Part shown: in pieces, positions 18,301-27,144 of the stretch
How the letters are laid out: each line of letters begins with the position of its first letter
Position numbering within the stretch: position 1 is the first letter of the stretch
Origin: Bradyrhizobium retamae
Lineage (GTDB): Bacteria; Pseudomonadota; Alphaproteobacteria; Rhizobiales; Xanthobacteraceae
Assembly (NCBI RefSeq): GCF_001440415.1
Contig: NZ_LLYA01000154.1
Span: 46,400 to 110,399, forward strand
Length of the DNA stretch: 64,000 nucleotides
Direction of reading: 5' to 3'
Made by a program: the position numbers and the translations under genes
The notes under the pieces: generated by a model
What the model was told of the DNA's origin: nothing
The model's input: only the letters and a program-made list of their open reading frames with translations
Database searches by the model: none

Positions 18301-19317
18301 TTAGCGGATCGGCGGGGCGTACTGGATACCGCCCTTGCTCCAGAGTTGGTTGAGGCCGCGGGCAATACCGAGCTTGGAGCCGGAACCGACGTTGCGCTCG
18401 AACGACTCGCCGTAATTGCCGACCGTCTTCACGATCCGCACCATCCAGTCCTTGGTCAGGCCGAGTTGCTCGCCCAGATTGCCGTCTGTGCCGACGGCGC
18501 GCTTGATCTCGGGTTTGTCGGACTTGACCATCTCGTCCACATTCTTCTGTGTCAAGCCGAGCTCTTCGGCACCGACCATCGCATAAAGCGTCCATTTCAC
18601 GATATCGAACCACTGATCGTCGCCATGGCGGACCATCGGCCCGAGCGGTTCTTTCGAGATCACTTCGGGCAGCACGACGTGATCGGCTGGGTTGGCGACC
18701 TTCAGGCGTTCGGCATAGAGCTGGGAGACGTCGGAGGTGAACACGTCGCACCGGCCGGACTCATAGGCCTTGACGGTCTCGTCGGCAGTCGCGAACGCGA
18801 TCACCTCGTACTTCATGTTGTTGCCCTTGAAGTAGTCGGCGAGGTTTTGCTCTGTCGTGGTGCCGGTCTGCACGCAAACCGACGCACTGTTGAGCTCCAG
18901 CGCCGAATTCACCTTCAGCGACTTCTTCACCAGGAAGCCTTGGCCGTCATAATAGGTAACGCCGGTGAAATTGGCGCCCAGCGAAGTATCACGCGACAGC
19001 GTCCAGGTGGTGTTGCGGGACAGCACGTCGATCTCGCCCGACTGCAGCGCGGTGAAACGGTCCTTGGCCGAGAGCGGGACGAACTTGATCTTGGACGCGT
19101 CGTTGAAAATGGCAGCCGCGATCGCCCGGCAGATGTCGACGTCGAGCCCGGTCCAGTTACCCTTGTCGTCCGGCGTGGAGAAGCCCGGCAGGCCCTGGCT
19201 GACCCCACAGGACAGCATACCCCGGTCCTTGACCGTCTTGAGGGTTTGGGCCGAGGCGGCCTGGGCCGAGAGGCCGGCGGCTAGGGCAAGGGTAACAACC
19301 AGAGATACGCGTTTCAT
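18301..19317 (-). CDS. aapJ: General L-amino-acid ABC transporter, substrate-binding protein
   Basis: A 338-residue periplasmic binding protein of solute-binding family 3. It has a cleavable signal peptide (LALAAGLSAQAASAQ), then LKTVKDRGMLSCGVSQGLPGF, WTGLDVDICRAIAAAIF with the conserved amino-acid binding arginine region FTALQSGEIDVLSRNTTWT. It is the first gene of the operon; the others follow closely. It delivers L-amino acids to AapQM. The upstream region to 19653 is shared with the divergent metC. Confidence 0.93.
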   Translation of the reverse strand: MKRVSLVVTLALAAGLSAQAASAQTLKTVKDRGMLSCGVSQGLPGFSTPDDKGNWTGLDVDICRAIAAAIFNDASKIKFVPLSAKDRFTALQSGEIDVLSRNTTWTLSRDTSLGANFTGVTYYDGQGFLVKKSLKVNSALELNSASVCVQTGTTTEQNLADYFKGNNMKYEVIAFATADETVKAYESGRCDVFTSDVSQLYAERLKVANPADHVVLPEVISKEPLGPMVRHGDDQWFDIVKWTLYAMVGAEELGLTQKNVDEMVKSDKPEIKRAVGTDGNLGEQLGLTKDWMVRIVKTVGNYGESFERNVGSGSKLGIARGLNQLWSKGGIQYAPPIR

Positions 19318-19653
19318 GGGTTAGGCCTTTCAAGGGGACGTCCGGAGATCGTTTTTAGGCAACGCCTGACGTTGTGGGGCCAACCCGCTGATCCCTCGCT
19401 GAAAAGCGTGGTCCCGACCGTGCATTTGGCGTGCCAGTCCGGTCAGGCGGTGGATCTGATATCGCGGCAGGCCCCTCAACTTGCAGCGACTGTTCGTTGG
19501 CGCGCATCTCAGAACGACTGGCGTGCCGGGTCAAGGGGTTGACTGCCGTCTTCTGTGTCTTGTTATTAACTCACCCGGCCTCGAGCCGCCGCTCGCCGGT
19601 ATTTTCGCGATCAAGTTGTGGCTGCGGCATAACGTCTTGGATAATGCAAACGC
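19318..19653. other. Divergent intergenic region between aapJ and metC
   Basis: Carries the promoters of both genes. No clear operator, riboswitch or small gene is visible. A TTTTTAGGCAACGCCTGACG segment near 19353-19372 contains a short AGGC-AAC-GCCT inverted repeat. Confidence 0.4.
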
Positions 19654-20847
19654 ATGAGCTTTTCGCACGACGGTCCGTCCAACCCGCAAAAGCCCGAAAC
19701 CAGACTGGTCACCGGGGGCCGCGACACCAAGGGACAAAGGGGTTTCGTCAATCCGGCAGTGTACCACGGGTCGACCGTGCTCTATCCGACCGCCGAAGAC
19801 CTGCACGCCCACCGCGCCGAATTCTCCTATGGGCGTCACGGGAGCCCGACCACGCTGGCTCTGCAGGACGTGCTGATGTCACTGGAGGGCCCGCAATGCG
19901 CGGGCGTAGGCCTCGCGCCATCGGGACTTGCCGCAATCACCACCACACTCCTGTCGGTCTTGAAGGCCGGCGATCATCTGCTGGTGACTGATAATGTCTA
20001 CCGGCCGTCGCGCAACTTCTGCAACGGCATGCTGGCCCGTTACGGCGTCGAGGTCGGCTATTTCGATCCGCTGGTCGGCGCCGGGATCGAGAAACTGTTC
20101 AAACCGAACACCAGGGCGGTGCTGGTCGAGGCGCCCGGCTCGCAGTCGTTTGAAATGAGCGACATTCCCGCCATCGCTGAAGTCGCGCATGCAAGGGACG
20201 CGCTCGTCATCGACGACAACACCTGGGCGACGCCACTGTATCACCGCTCGCTCGACCAGGGCGTCGACATCAGCATGCAGGCTGCCACCAAATATATCGG
20301 CGGCCATTCCGACATCATGTTCGGCACGATTTCGGCGAACGCAAAAACCTGGCCGCTGCTCACCGAGGGTATCCGCCTGCTCGGCGTCTGCGCCGGACCG
20401 GACGACGTATTCCTGGCGCTGCGCGGCACCCGCACGCTTTCGGTGCGGCTCGCGCAGCATTACCGCTCGGGCCTCGAAATGGCGCGCTGGCTCGCCGGCC
20501 GCCCCGAGGTCCTGCAGGTCTTGCATCCGGCGCTCGAAAGCCATCCCGGCCACGCAATCTGGAAACGCGACTTCACCGGCGCCTCCGGCCTGTTCAGCAT
20601 CGTGCTGAAGCCGGTACCGCAGAAGGCGGTCGATGCCCTGCTCGATGCGGTCAAACTGTTCGGCATGGGCTTTTCGTGGGGCGGCTTCGAAAGCCTCATC
20701 ATCCCGTTCGACTGCGATCCCTACCGCACCGCGACCAAATGGTCCCCCGGCGGGCCGACGCTGCGGCTCCACATCGGCCTGGAGAATGTCGACGACCTCA
20801 AGGCCGATCTCGAGCGCGGCTTTGCGGCCTTGAAGGCCGCCGTTTAG
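19654..20847 (+). CDS. metC: Cystathionine beta-lyase (PLP-dependent)
   Basis: A 397-residue enzyme of the Cys/Met metabolism PLP family. The beta-lyase splits cystathionine into homocysteine, pyruvate and ammonia on the way to methionine. The PLP lysine is in SMQAATKYIGGHSDIMFG, the cofactor aspartate in VIDDNTWATPLYH, and the conserved tyrosine-glycine-arginine start in YGRHGSPTTLALQ. The C-terminal FSWGGFESLIIPF motif favours MetC over cystathionine gamma-synthase. It stands alone and runs convergent with the PdxA2-like gene, with only seven bases between stops. Confidence 0.9.
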   Translation: MSFSHDGPSNPQKPETRLVTGGRDTKGQRGFVNPAVYHGSTVLYPTAEDLHAHRAEFSYGRHGSPTTLALQDVLMSLEGPQCAGVGLAPSGLAAITTTLLSVLKAGDHLLVTDNVYRPSRNFCNGMLARYGVEVGYFDPLVGAGIEKLFKPNTRAVLVEAPGSQSFEMSDIPAIAEVAHARDALVIDDNTWATPLYHRSLDQGVDISMQAATKYIGGHSDIMFGTISANAKTWPLLTEGIRLLGVCAGPDDVFLALRGTRTLSVRLAQHYRSGLEMARWLAGRPEVLQVLHPALESHPGHAIWKRDFTGASGLFSIVLKPVPQKAVDALLDAVKLFGMGFSWGGFESLIIPFDCDPYRTATKWSPGGPTLRLHIGLENVDDLKADLERGFAALKAAV

Positions 20848-20854
20848 CGCGTTT

Positions 20855-21883
20855 TCAAGGAAGCGGAGCCGGTTTCCGCGCGCCCGCCATCTCAGCCGCG
20901 AGCAACAAGGCCGCGCGGGTGGCGCCAACCGAGGCGACGCCTTGGCCGGCGATGTCATATGCCGTGCCATGCGCCGGCGTACAGATCGGAAACGGGAAGC
21001 CGCCGAGAATTGTCACCCCGCGATCGAAGCCCATCAGCTTCATCGCGATCTGGCCCTGGTCGTGGTACATCGTCAATACCGCATCGAACGCCCCGTTCTT
21101 GGCGCGCAGGAAAACCGTATCGGCCGGAAACGGCCCTTCCGCCGCTATTCCTTCGGCCCGGCTGGCCATGACAGCAGGTTCGATCACATCGATCTCCTCG
21201 CGGCCAAAATTGCCGCCGTCACCGGCATGCGGGTTGAGCCCAGCCACCGCGATACGGGGCTCGGCAAGGCCGGCCTGCCGCATGCAGGCATCGGTCAGTT
21301 TCAGCGCGCGATGAATGCGTTCTACCGAGAGACGCGAGGCCACGTCCTTGAGCGCGATGTGCGAGGTAACGCGGGCATTCCAGAGCCTGTCGAGCACGTT
21401 GAATTCGCTGGCTGGCGTTTCCAGGCCGACGACCTCGGCGGAGAACGCGATCTCGTCATCATACTCCGCGCGCGCGAGCCGCATTGCCTTCTTGTTGAAC
21501 GGCGTGAAGCAGACGGCGTCGGCCTGCCCGTCACGCGCCAGCGTGAGCGCGCGACGATAATTCTCCAGCGCGAACGCGCCGCCGGCCTGGCTCGCGACAC
21601 CACGCTCGACGGTCGCGGGATCGAGATGGCCAAGGTCCATAAAAGCGGCGTCACTGCCGATTATTCGCGGGTCCGCGGATGGCGCTACATTTGGCAGGTC
21701 CGTCCTGACGCCGGCCACGCGCGCGCCTTCGTCGAAAACGCGGCGGTCTCCGATCACGATCAGGCGTGCGCGGGAACGGATTTCATCGAGGCAGGCGAGT
21801 TTTGCGGTCAGCTCCGGGCTGATGCCGGCGGGGTCTCCCATCGCCAGCGCGATCACCGGCCTGCCCGGGCTATCCAGCTTCAT
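20855..21883 (-). CDS. 4-hydroxythreonine-4-phosphate dehydrogenase family protein (PdxA2-like)
   Basis: A 342-residue metal- and NAD-dependent dehydrogenase of the PdxA family. The three metal-binding histidines are visible in VTSHIALKDV, LNPHAGDGGNFG and MYHDQGQIAMK, and MGDPAGISPE is the N-terminal signature. Classical PdxA works in vitamin B6 synthesis and usually sits beside ksgA. Here the gene is last in a catabolic operon with a tripartite transporter, which suggests a PdxA2 that oxidises a phosphorylated hydroxy acid. The kinase (DUF1537) that normally accompanies PdxA2 is absent. Its ATG overlaps the TctA stop by four bases. Confidence 0.85.
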   Translation of the reverse strand: MKLDSPGRPVIALAMGDPAGISPELTAKLACLDEIRSRARLIVIGDRRVFDEGARVAGVRTDLPNVAPSADPRIIGSDAAFMDLGHLDPATVERGVASQAGGAFALENYRRALTLARDGQADAVCFTPFNKKAMRLARAEYDDEIAFSAEVVGLETPASEFNVLDRLWNARVTSHIALKDVASRLSVERIHRALKLTDACMRQAGLAEPRIAVAGLNPHAGDGGNFGREEIDVIEPAVMASRAEGIAAEGPFPADTVFLRAKNGAFDAVLTMYHDQGQIAMKLMGFDRGVTILGGFPFPICTPAHGTAYDIAGQGVASVGATRAALLLAAEMAGARKPAPLP

Positions 21884-23406
21884 ATGATCCTCACCTTTTC
21901 ACCAGCGGCTTCGTCCGACTTTCGCAGCAGACGCACGATCTGCAGGGCGAGCGGAAGCAGCAGCAACGTCATCCCGGCCAGAACGAGGGTCGTCACCAGC
22001 CGGTTCGCAAAGAATATCCCGAGCGATCCCTTCGACATCAGCATGGCCTGCCGGAACGCGTCCTCGGCCTTGTCGCCGATCACGATCGCAAGCACCAACG
22101 GCGCCAACGGATAGTGCAGCTTCTTGAAGAGATAACCGACGACACCGAAGCCGAGCATCAGGACGACGTCGAGATAGGAGTTCGAGACCGAATAGGCGCC
22201 GACGACGCAGATGATGACGATCAGGGGGGCGATGACGGCGAAGGGAATGCGCATCAGGGCGGCGAACACGGGAACGGTCAGCAGCACGAGCGCAACCGCA
22301 ACGATGTTGCCGACATACATTGAGGCGATCAGCCCCCAGACGAAATCCTTCTGGTCGACGAATAGCATCGGTCCGGGATTCAATCCCCAGATCATCAGCC
22401 CGCCCATCATGACGGCAGCCGTGGCCGAGCCGGGAATGCCGAGCGAGAGCATCGGCAATAGCGCGCTGGTGCCGGCGGCGTGGTCGGCCGTCTCGGGCGC
22501 GACGATGCCCTCGGCCTCGCCGGTGCCGAAACGCGCGCCATTGCGCGAGAAGCGCTTGGCGATGCCATAGCTCATGAAGGAAGCCGCGGTCGGACCACCC
22601 GGCGTAATGCCCATCCAGCAGCCGATGGCGGCGCTGCGCAGCAATGCAATGCCATGCTGCGGCAGACGGCCGAGCGCCCGGAAGACTTCCTTCCAGTCCA
22701 CCCTCGACGATACCGCGCGGGCCTGAAACTCCTCCTCCACCGCAATCAGCAACTCGCCGATGCCGAACAGCCCCATCACGGCAACGACGAAGCTGACGCC
22801 CTTCACCAGCTCGTCGATACCCATGGTGAGCCGCACGCTGCCCGAGACCGTATCGATGCCGATCGCGGCGATGGCAAAGCCGATCGCGAGTGCCACCACC
22901 GTTTTGATCGGCGCCGCACCGCCCATGCCGACGAAACTGGCGAAGGCGAGGAAATAGACCGCGAAGTATTCGGGCGGTCCGAAGGCGAGCGCCACCTGTG
23001 CCACCCACGACGCCAGAAACGTAATCAGAATCACGCCGACAAGCGCGCCAAACGCCGCCGAGCCGAAAGCGGTGGCCAGCGCCGTTGTCGGCCTGCCGTC
23101 GCGCGCCATCGGATAGCCGTCGAAGGTAGTGGCGACCGACGAAGGTTCGCCCGGGATGTTGAACAGGATCGACGTCACCGAGCCGCCGAACAACGCGCCC
23201 CAATACATGCTCGAAAGCAGGATGATCGCCGACACCGGCTGCATGCCGAAGGTCAGCGGCAGCAATAGCGACACTCCGTTTGGCGCACCAAGGCCGGGCA
23301 GAACGCCGACGAGAATGCCGAGCAGAACGCCGATCACCATCAGCGTCAGGTGCGGAACGGTAACCGCGATGGTGAAACCGTGCAGCAGCGATTGAAGGTT
23401 TTCCAT
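21880..23406 (-). CDS. Tripartite tricarboxylate transporter, large membrane subunit (TctA)
   Basis: A 508-residue protein with about twelve spans. The two TctA signatures are present: GVLPGLGAPNGVSLLLPLTFGM near the N-terminus (shown in part) and GITPGGPTAASFMSYGIAKR in the second half. With TctB and a periplasmic receptor it forms a cation-coupled, binding-protein-dependent importer for carboxylates. It lies in an operon behind tctC and tctB. The substrate cannot be read from TctA; the neighbours suggest an organic acid that is converted to a CoA thioester. Confidence 0.92.
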   Translation of the reverse strand: MENLQSLLHGFTIAVTVPHLTLMVIGVLLGILVGVLPGLGAPNGVSLLLPLTFGMQPVSAIILLSSMYWGALFGGSVTSILFNIPGEPSSVATTFDGYPMARDGRPTTALATAFGSAAFGALVGVILITFLASWVAQVALAFGPPEYFAVYFLAFASFVGMGGAAPIKTVVALAIGFAIAAIGIDTVSGSVRLTMGIDELVKGVSFVVAVMGLFGIGELLIAVEEEFQARAVSSRVDWKEVFRALGRLPQHGIALLRSAAIGCWMGITPGGPTAASFMSYGIAKRFSRNGARFGTGEAEGIVAPETADHAAGTSALLPMLSLGIPGSATAAVMMGGLMIWGLNPGPMLFVDQKDFVWGLIASMYVGNIVAVALVLLTVPVFAALMRIPFAVIAPLIVIICVVGAYSVSNSYLDVVLMLGFGVVGYLFKKLHYPLAPLVLAIVIGDKAEDAFRQAMLMSKGSLGIFFANRLVTTLVLAGMTLLLLPLALQIVRLLRKSDEAAGEKVRII

Positions 23407-23421
23407 CGCCCGCCAGCCCCT

Positions 23422-23904
23422 TCAGAAACCGAACGCGGCGGCGAGCGCGCCGCGCGGCAGCGACACCTGGAACATGCGCTCGAACACGACGTAAAGCGTA
23501 AGCGGAGTTGCCGCGGCGATAACAAGCGCGCGCAAAACCGATTGCCGCCTCGGCAGCGCCAGCACGGCAAAAACATAGCCCGCCGAGGCGAGATACATTC
23601 CAACCAGTGGAATGACGGCGACGAAAATCGCGGCTGGAACGAACAACCCCGCCAGGCGGCGCAGTTCGGACGGCGTGACGGCTATCCTGACCATTGCAAG
23701 GCTGCCGCGCCCCATGGCGCCCTGCCCCATGTTGTAAAGGCTGCCAAGCACGATGATGATGCCGGTCAGGAACGGAAACGTACCGGCGTCGACGCCGGCG
23801 CTCGACCAGCCGATGTCGTTGTCGATGCTGGAAACAATGACAACGACGCCAAAGATTCCGGTCAGCGCCGCGGCAACTATCTCGAGCGCGCGTCGTGATA
23901 TCAC
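23422..23904 (-). CDS. Tripartite tricarboxylate transporter, small membrane subunit (TctB)
   Basis: A 160-residue membrane protein with four spans: an N-terminal one (IVAAALTGIFGVVVIV), one near FPFLTGIIIVLGSLY, and two towards the C-terminus (LFVPAAIFVAVIPLVGMYLA, VIAAATPLTLYVVFE). TctB subunits diverge strongly, so recognition rests on size, topology and position between tctC and tctA. It is separated from both by only 10-15 bases. Confidence 0.85.
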   Translation of the reverse strand: MISRRALEIVAAALTGIFGVVVIVSSIDNDIGWSSAGVDAGTFPFLTGIIIVLGSLYNMGQGAMGRGSLAMVRIAVTPSELRRLAGLFVPAAIFVAVIPLVGMYLASAGYVFAVLALPRRQSVLRALVIAAATPLTLYVVFERMFQVSLPRGALAAAFGF

Positions 23905-23914
23905 CGGTCCGGCC

Positions 23915-24907
23915 CTACTTCACCAGCCAGCCCTGTTCGCCCGCGACCTGCTTTACATGTTCGAGGTCCTGCTTGATGAAATTGTCGAACGCAGCGCCGG
24001 TCAGGAAGGTATCAACCTGCGAGGTCTTTTCGATGTAATCCTTCCATTCCGGCGTCGCCTGCACCTTCTTCAATAGATCGACGTAGAACGCCGCCTGCTC
24101 CGGGCTGACCTTGCCGGGCAGCCACACCGTCCGCGGCTGCTCATATTGCGAGATCGCGAGCCCCTGCTCGACGCAGGTCGGCACGTCGCTCCAGCCTTCT
24201 GACGTCGTGACCTTCGGTCCCTGCGGCAATCGCTTCGGGCTGAACGCGCAGAGCGGGCGCTGGGTGCTGCCGCGCCATTGCCCAAGGCTCTCGGAGGGAT
24301 TGTTGACGTGGGCATCGATATGGCCACCGGCGAGTTGCACGGCAGCCTCGGCGCCGCTCTTGAAGGGGATGTAGGTGAATTTGATGCGCGCCGCCTTCTC
24401 GATCATCCGCGTCAGCACCTCGTCGGTGTCCTTGGACTGCGCGCCGCCCATCTTGAACTCGGTCGCGGCCGCCGCCTTGAGAAAGTCGCCCGCAGTCTTG
24501 TAGGGCGCGTCCTGTTTCACCCACAGCAGGAACTCGTCCTGTGCCATCGCGGCGATCGGGGTGAGATCGGTGTAGTTGAAGGCGACCTTGGAGACGAGTG
24601 GTTGCTGCCACGCGTTCGAAGTACCGAAGATCACCTTGTAGGGATCGCCGGCGGACGCCTTGCCGTAGACATAGCCTTCCGCCCCGCTGCCGCCGCCCTT
24701 GTTGACGACCACGATCGGCTGGTCGGTCAGTTTGTATTTGGTAACGATGCTCTGGACGGCGCGCGCAAGATTGTCGGTGCCGCCGCCCGGCCCCGCGGTA
24801 GCGACGAACTCGATCGGCTTCTGCGGCTGCCAGGCCGCGGTGGCCGGAAGCACGCCCGCGAGCATGAAAGCCGTCGTGGACAGCAGCAGTTTTGACGTGA
24901 TCTTCAT
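23915..24907 (-). CDS. Tripartite tricarboxylate transporter periplasmic receptor (TctC/Bug family)
   Basis: A 330-residue secreted binding protein. The signal peptide is KLLLSTTAFMLAGVLPATAA; then comes the Bug-family loop FVATAGPGGGTDNLARAVQ and GGSGAEGYVYGK, which bind the carboxylate through water bridges. It is located before tctB and tctA, and is likely the dedicated receptor of that transporter. The central PSESLGQWRG segment occupies the second ligand loop. The ligand is unknown. Confidence 0.9.
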   Translation of the reverse strand: MKITSKLLLSTTAFMLAGVLPATAAWQPQKPIEFVATAGPGGGTDNLARAVQSIVTKYKLTDQPIVVVNKGGGSGAEGYVYGKASAGDPYKVIFGTSNAWQQPLVSKVAFNYTDLTPIAAMAQDEFLLWVKQDAPYKTAGDFLKAAAATEFKMGGAQSKDTDEVLTRMIEKAARIKFTYIPFKSGAEAAVQLAGGHIDAHVNNPSESLGQWRGSTQRPLCAFSPKRLPQGPKVTTSEGWSDVPTCVEQGLAISQYEQPRTVWLPGKVSPEQAAFYVDLLKKVQATPEWKDYIEKTSQVDTFLTGAAFDNFIKQDLEHVKQVAGEQGWLVK

Positions 24908-24958
24908 GGTTTCCTCCGGGTAGGCATTTCTTGTTGTCGTTCGTATCTTGTTTTCTCG

Positions 24959-26212
24959 TCAGGCGACCTGCTCCTTGCGGCCGGCCGAGGCGGCAACGAT
25001 CGCACCCTCCTGCTCGAACGCGTCGATCTGCGCCTGATCAAAACCATGTTCGCGCAGCACCTCGCGCGTATGCTCGCCATAAACAGGCGCGCCCGAACGC
25101 ACCTTCCCGGGCGTCGCCGAGAATTTGACCGGCAGCCCGAGCGTCTTCACCGGTCCGAGCGTCGAATGTTCGACCTCAACCACCATCTCGCGCGCGAGCG
25201 TCTGCGGATCCCTCAACGCTTCCAGCATGTCGTGCACGGGGCCGCAGGGCACGCCCTTCTCGTCAAGTGCCGCGAGCCAATGCGCCCGCGTCTGTTTGCG
25301 GAAACGCCCGCTCAGTTCGGCTTCGAGCTCCTTCAGATTCGCCATGCGGTCGGAGCCGTTGACGAAGCGTGGGTCGGAAGCCAGTTCGAGCGCGCCAAGC
25401 GCTTCCAGCATCAATAGCCAGTGCTTCTTGTTGGCGCCGCCTACCACGAGCCAGCCATCGGATGCCTCGAACGCCTGATACGGTGCGTTGAGCGGATGGG
25501 CCGAGCCCATCGCGCGCGGCGCCATGTTGCTGGCGAGCGCAATCGTCGACTGCCAATAGGTCTGAACCAGCGCCGCCTCGTAGAGCGACGTCTCCACCCA
25601 TTGCCCTTCACCAGTCTTGAGGCGGTGCGAATAGGCGGCCAGGATCCCCATGCTGGCGAGGAGTCCGGCCGTGATATCGGACAGCGGCGGGCCGCATTTC
25701 ACCGGCGGACCATCCGGCCGTTCGCCCGTGAAACTCATAATGCCGCTCATCGCCTGGGCGACCAGATCGAAGCCCCGGCGATGCTTGTACGGGCCGGTTC
25801 GGCCGAAACCGGACAGCGAGCAATAGATCAGCGCCGGAAAAGCCCTATGCAGCTCCTCATAGCCGAAGCCTAACCGCTCCATCGCGCCCGGCGCGAAATT
25901 CTCGACCAGCACGTCGGCGTCCGCGATCAGCCGCCGCAGCACCTCCTTGCCACCTGCGGTCTTCAGGTCGAGCACGATGCCCCGCTTGTTGCGGTTCATC
26001 ATCAGGAAGGAGGCCGCCTCGTCGCCGATCTTCGGTGGCACCGAGTGTCGCGTGTCGTCGCCACTTGGCCATTTCTCGATCTTGATGACATCGGCGCCCA
26101 TGTCGGCGAGCATCAGCGTGCAGGTCGGTCCCGCCATCACATGGGTGAGATCGATGACCTTGAGGCCGGCAAGCGGCCCCGAACGCGGCGTCGTGTCGTT
26201 TTGAAGGGACAT
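24959..26212 (-). CDS. CaiB/BaiF-type (family III) CoA transferase
   Basis: A 417-residue CoA transferase. It opens with PLAGLKVIDLTHVMAGPTCT and carries the catalytic aspartate region RRGFDLVAQAMSGIMSFTG, typical of formyl-CoA, carnitine and succinyl-CoA:acid transferases. It moves CoA from a donor thioester to an organic acid and so activates it. I chose ATG 26212 (MSLQND), nine bases after the crotonase stop. Together with the transporter upstream in the pathway and the crotonase, it suggests uptake and CoA activation of a carboxylic acid. The acid is unknown. Confidence 0.9.
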   Translation of the reverse strand: MSLQNDTTPRSGPLAGLKVIDLTHVMAGPTCTLMLADMGADVIKIEKWPSGDDTRHSVPPKIGDEAASFLMMNRNKRGIVLDLKTAGGKEVLRRLIADADVLVENFAPGAMERLGFGYEELHRAFPALIYCSLSGFGRTGPYKHRRGFDLVAQAMSGIMSFTGERPDGPPVKCGPPLSDITAGLLASMGILAAYSHRLKTGEGQWVETSLYEAALVQTYWQSTIALASNMAPRAMGSAHPLNAPYQAFEASDGWLVVGGANKKHWLLMLEALGALELASDPRFVNGSDRMANLKELEAELSGRFRKQTRAHWLAALDEKGVPCGPVHDMLEALRDPQTLAREMVVEVEHSTLGPVKTLGLPVKFSATPGKVRSGAPVYGEHTREVLREHGFDQAQIDAFEQEGAIVAASAGRKEQVA

Positions 26213-26220
26213 GCGGGCTC

Positions 26221-27021
26221 CTATTGGCCACGCCATTGCGGCGCGCGCTTGCTGAGAAACGCGTCGAGCCCTTCACGGAAATCCTGGCTGGCGTAGCACA
26301 TCAGGATGAGGTCCTCGCCCTCCTCGCGCGTCAGCCGTTTCTGCAGCCGGGCGACTGCCTGCTTGGTCGCGCTCAGCGTCAGCGGCGCGTTGCCGGCAAC
26401 GAGCCGTGCGATCTCGTCGGCGCGCCTGTCGAGCGCGGCCAGATCATCGACGACCTCGTTGAGCAGGCCCACCGAAGCCGCCTCCTCGGCTTCGACAAGC
26501 CGTGCCGTGAAGATCAGATCCTTGACGCGCGCCGGGCCGATCAGCGCGGTGATGCGGCTGACATTCGACATCGACAGGCAATTGCCGAGCGTGCGCGCGA
26601 TCGGAAACCCTATCCGCGTGCTCCTTGTACCGATGCGGAGGTCACAGCAGGCCGCGATCCCCGCGCCACCGCCGGTGCAGGCGCCATTGATGGCGGCAAT
26701 GGTCGGCACGCGGCATGTTTCGAGAATGCCGAGCACGCGGTCGATGCGGTTCTCGTAGTCGAGTCCGTCCTGCGGCGTCTTGAAGGCCCGGAACTGGTTG
26801 ATGTCGGTGCCCGCTGCAAACGCTTTGTCGCCGGCTCCCCGCAGCAGCAGCACCTTGATTCCATGGTCGCGGTTGGCGCGCTCGCAGATCTCGGCCAGAT
26901 GCTCGTACATCGCGAAGGTGAAGGCGTTGCGCGCCTGCGGTCTGTTGAAGGTTATCCGGCCGATACCGTCATCGAGGGCAAACAGGAGGTCATCCTCCCC
27001 TGCAGTCACGTCCTGATCCAT
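26221..27021 (-). CDS. Crotonase-superfamily protein lacking both catalytic glutamates
   Basis: A 266-residue member of the enoyl-CoA hydratase/isomerase fold. The CoA-binding and oxyanion-hole segments are intact (DKAFAAGTDINQF; NGACTGGGAGIAACCD). Against classic enoyl-CoA hydratase, the first catalytic Glu (GGGCE) aligns with Gly121 and the second (QPE) with Ile141 in IGFPIARTLGN. A simple hydratase is therefore unlikely; other crotonases are lyases, decarboxylases, isomerases, thioesterases or dehalogenases. It is the first gene of the operon and lies 8 bases before the CoA-transferase gene. The reaction is unassigned. Confidence 0.85.
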   Translation of the reverse strand: MDQDVTAGEDDLLFALDDGIGRITFNRPQARNAFTFAMYEHLAEICERANRDHGIKVLLLRGAGDKAFAAGTDINQFRAFKTPQDGLDYENRIDRVLGILETCRVPTIAAINGACTGGGAGIAACCDLRIGTRSTRIGFPIARTLGNCLSMSNVSRITALIGPARVKDLIFTARLVEAEEAASVGLLNEVVDDLAALDRRADEIARLVAGNAPLTLSATKQAVARLQKRLTREEGEDLILMCYASQDFREGLDAFLSKRAPQWRGQ

Positions 27022-27058
27022 GCCGCCGGCCCTTTCTTAATCGATCTTAACCAATTCT

Positions 27059-27126
27059 GAATGCAAAAATGCGGTTTATCAAGCTGGAACTAACAATATT
27101 CCGGTGATATAACCATTTTTGCATTC
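27059..27126. promoter_or_regulatory. Widely spaced 13-bp inverted repeat between divergent promoters
   Basis: GAATGCAAAAATG at 27059-27071 is matched exactly by its reverse complement CATTTTTGCATTC at 27114-27126; a further GGTT/AACC matches with one inserted base. The arms flank 42 bases that must hold the promoters of the crotonase operon and of the gntR gene. Each arm also contains a direct ATGC-AAAA-ATGC or its mirror. This is a strong candidate for a pair of GntR operator sites that could be bridged by the regulator. Confidence 0.6.
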
Positions 27127-27144
27127 AAATTGGATCCTTACGGG

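Noticed and set aside
21899..23203. 434-codon frame within tctA
   Set aside because: Shadow frame, no membrane pattern or motif.
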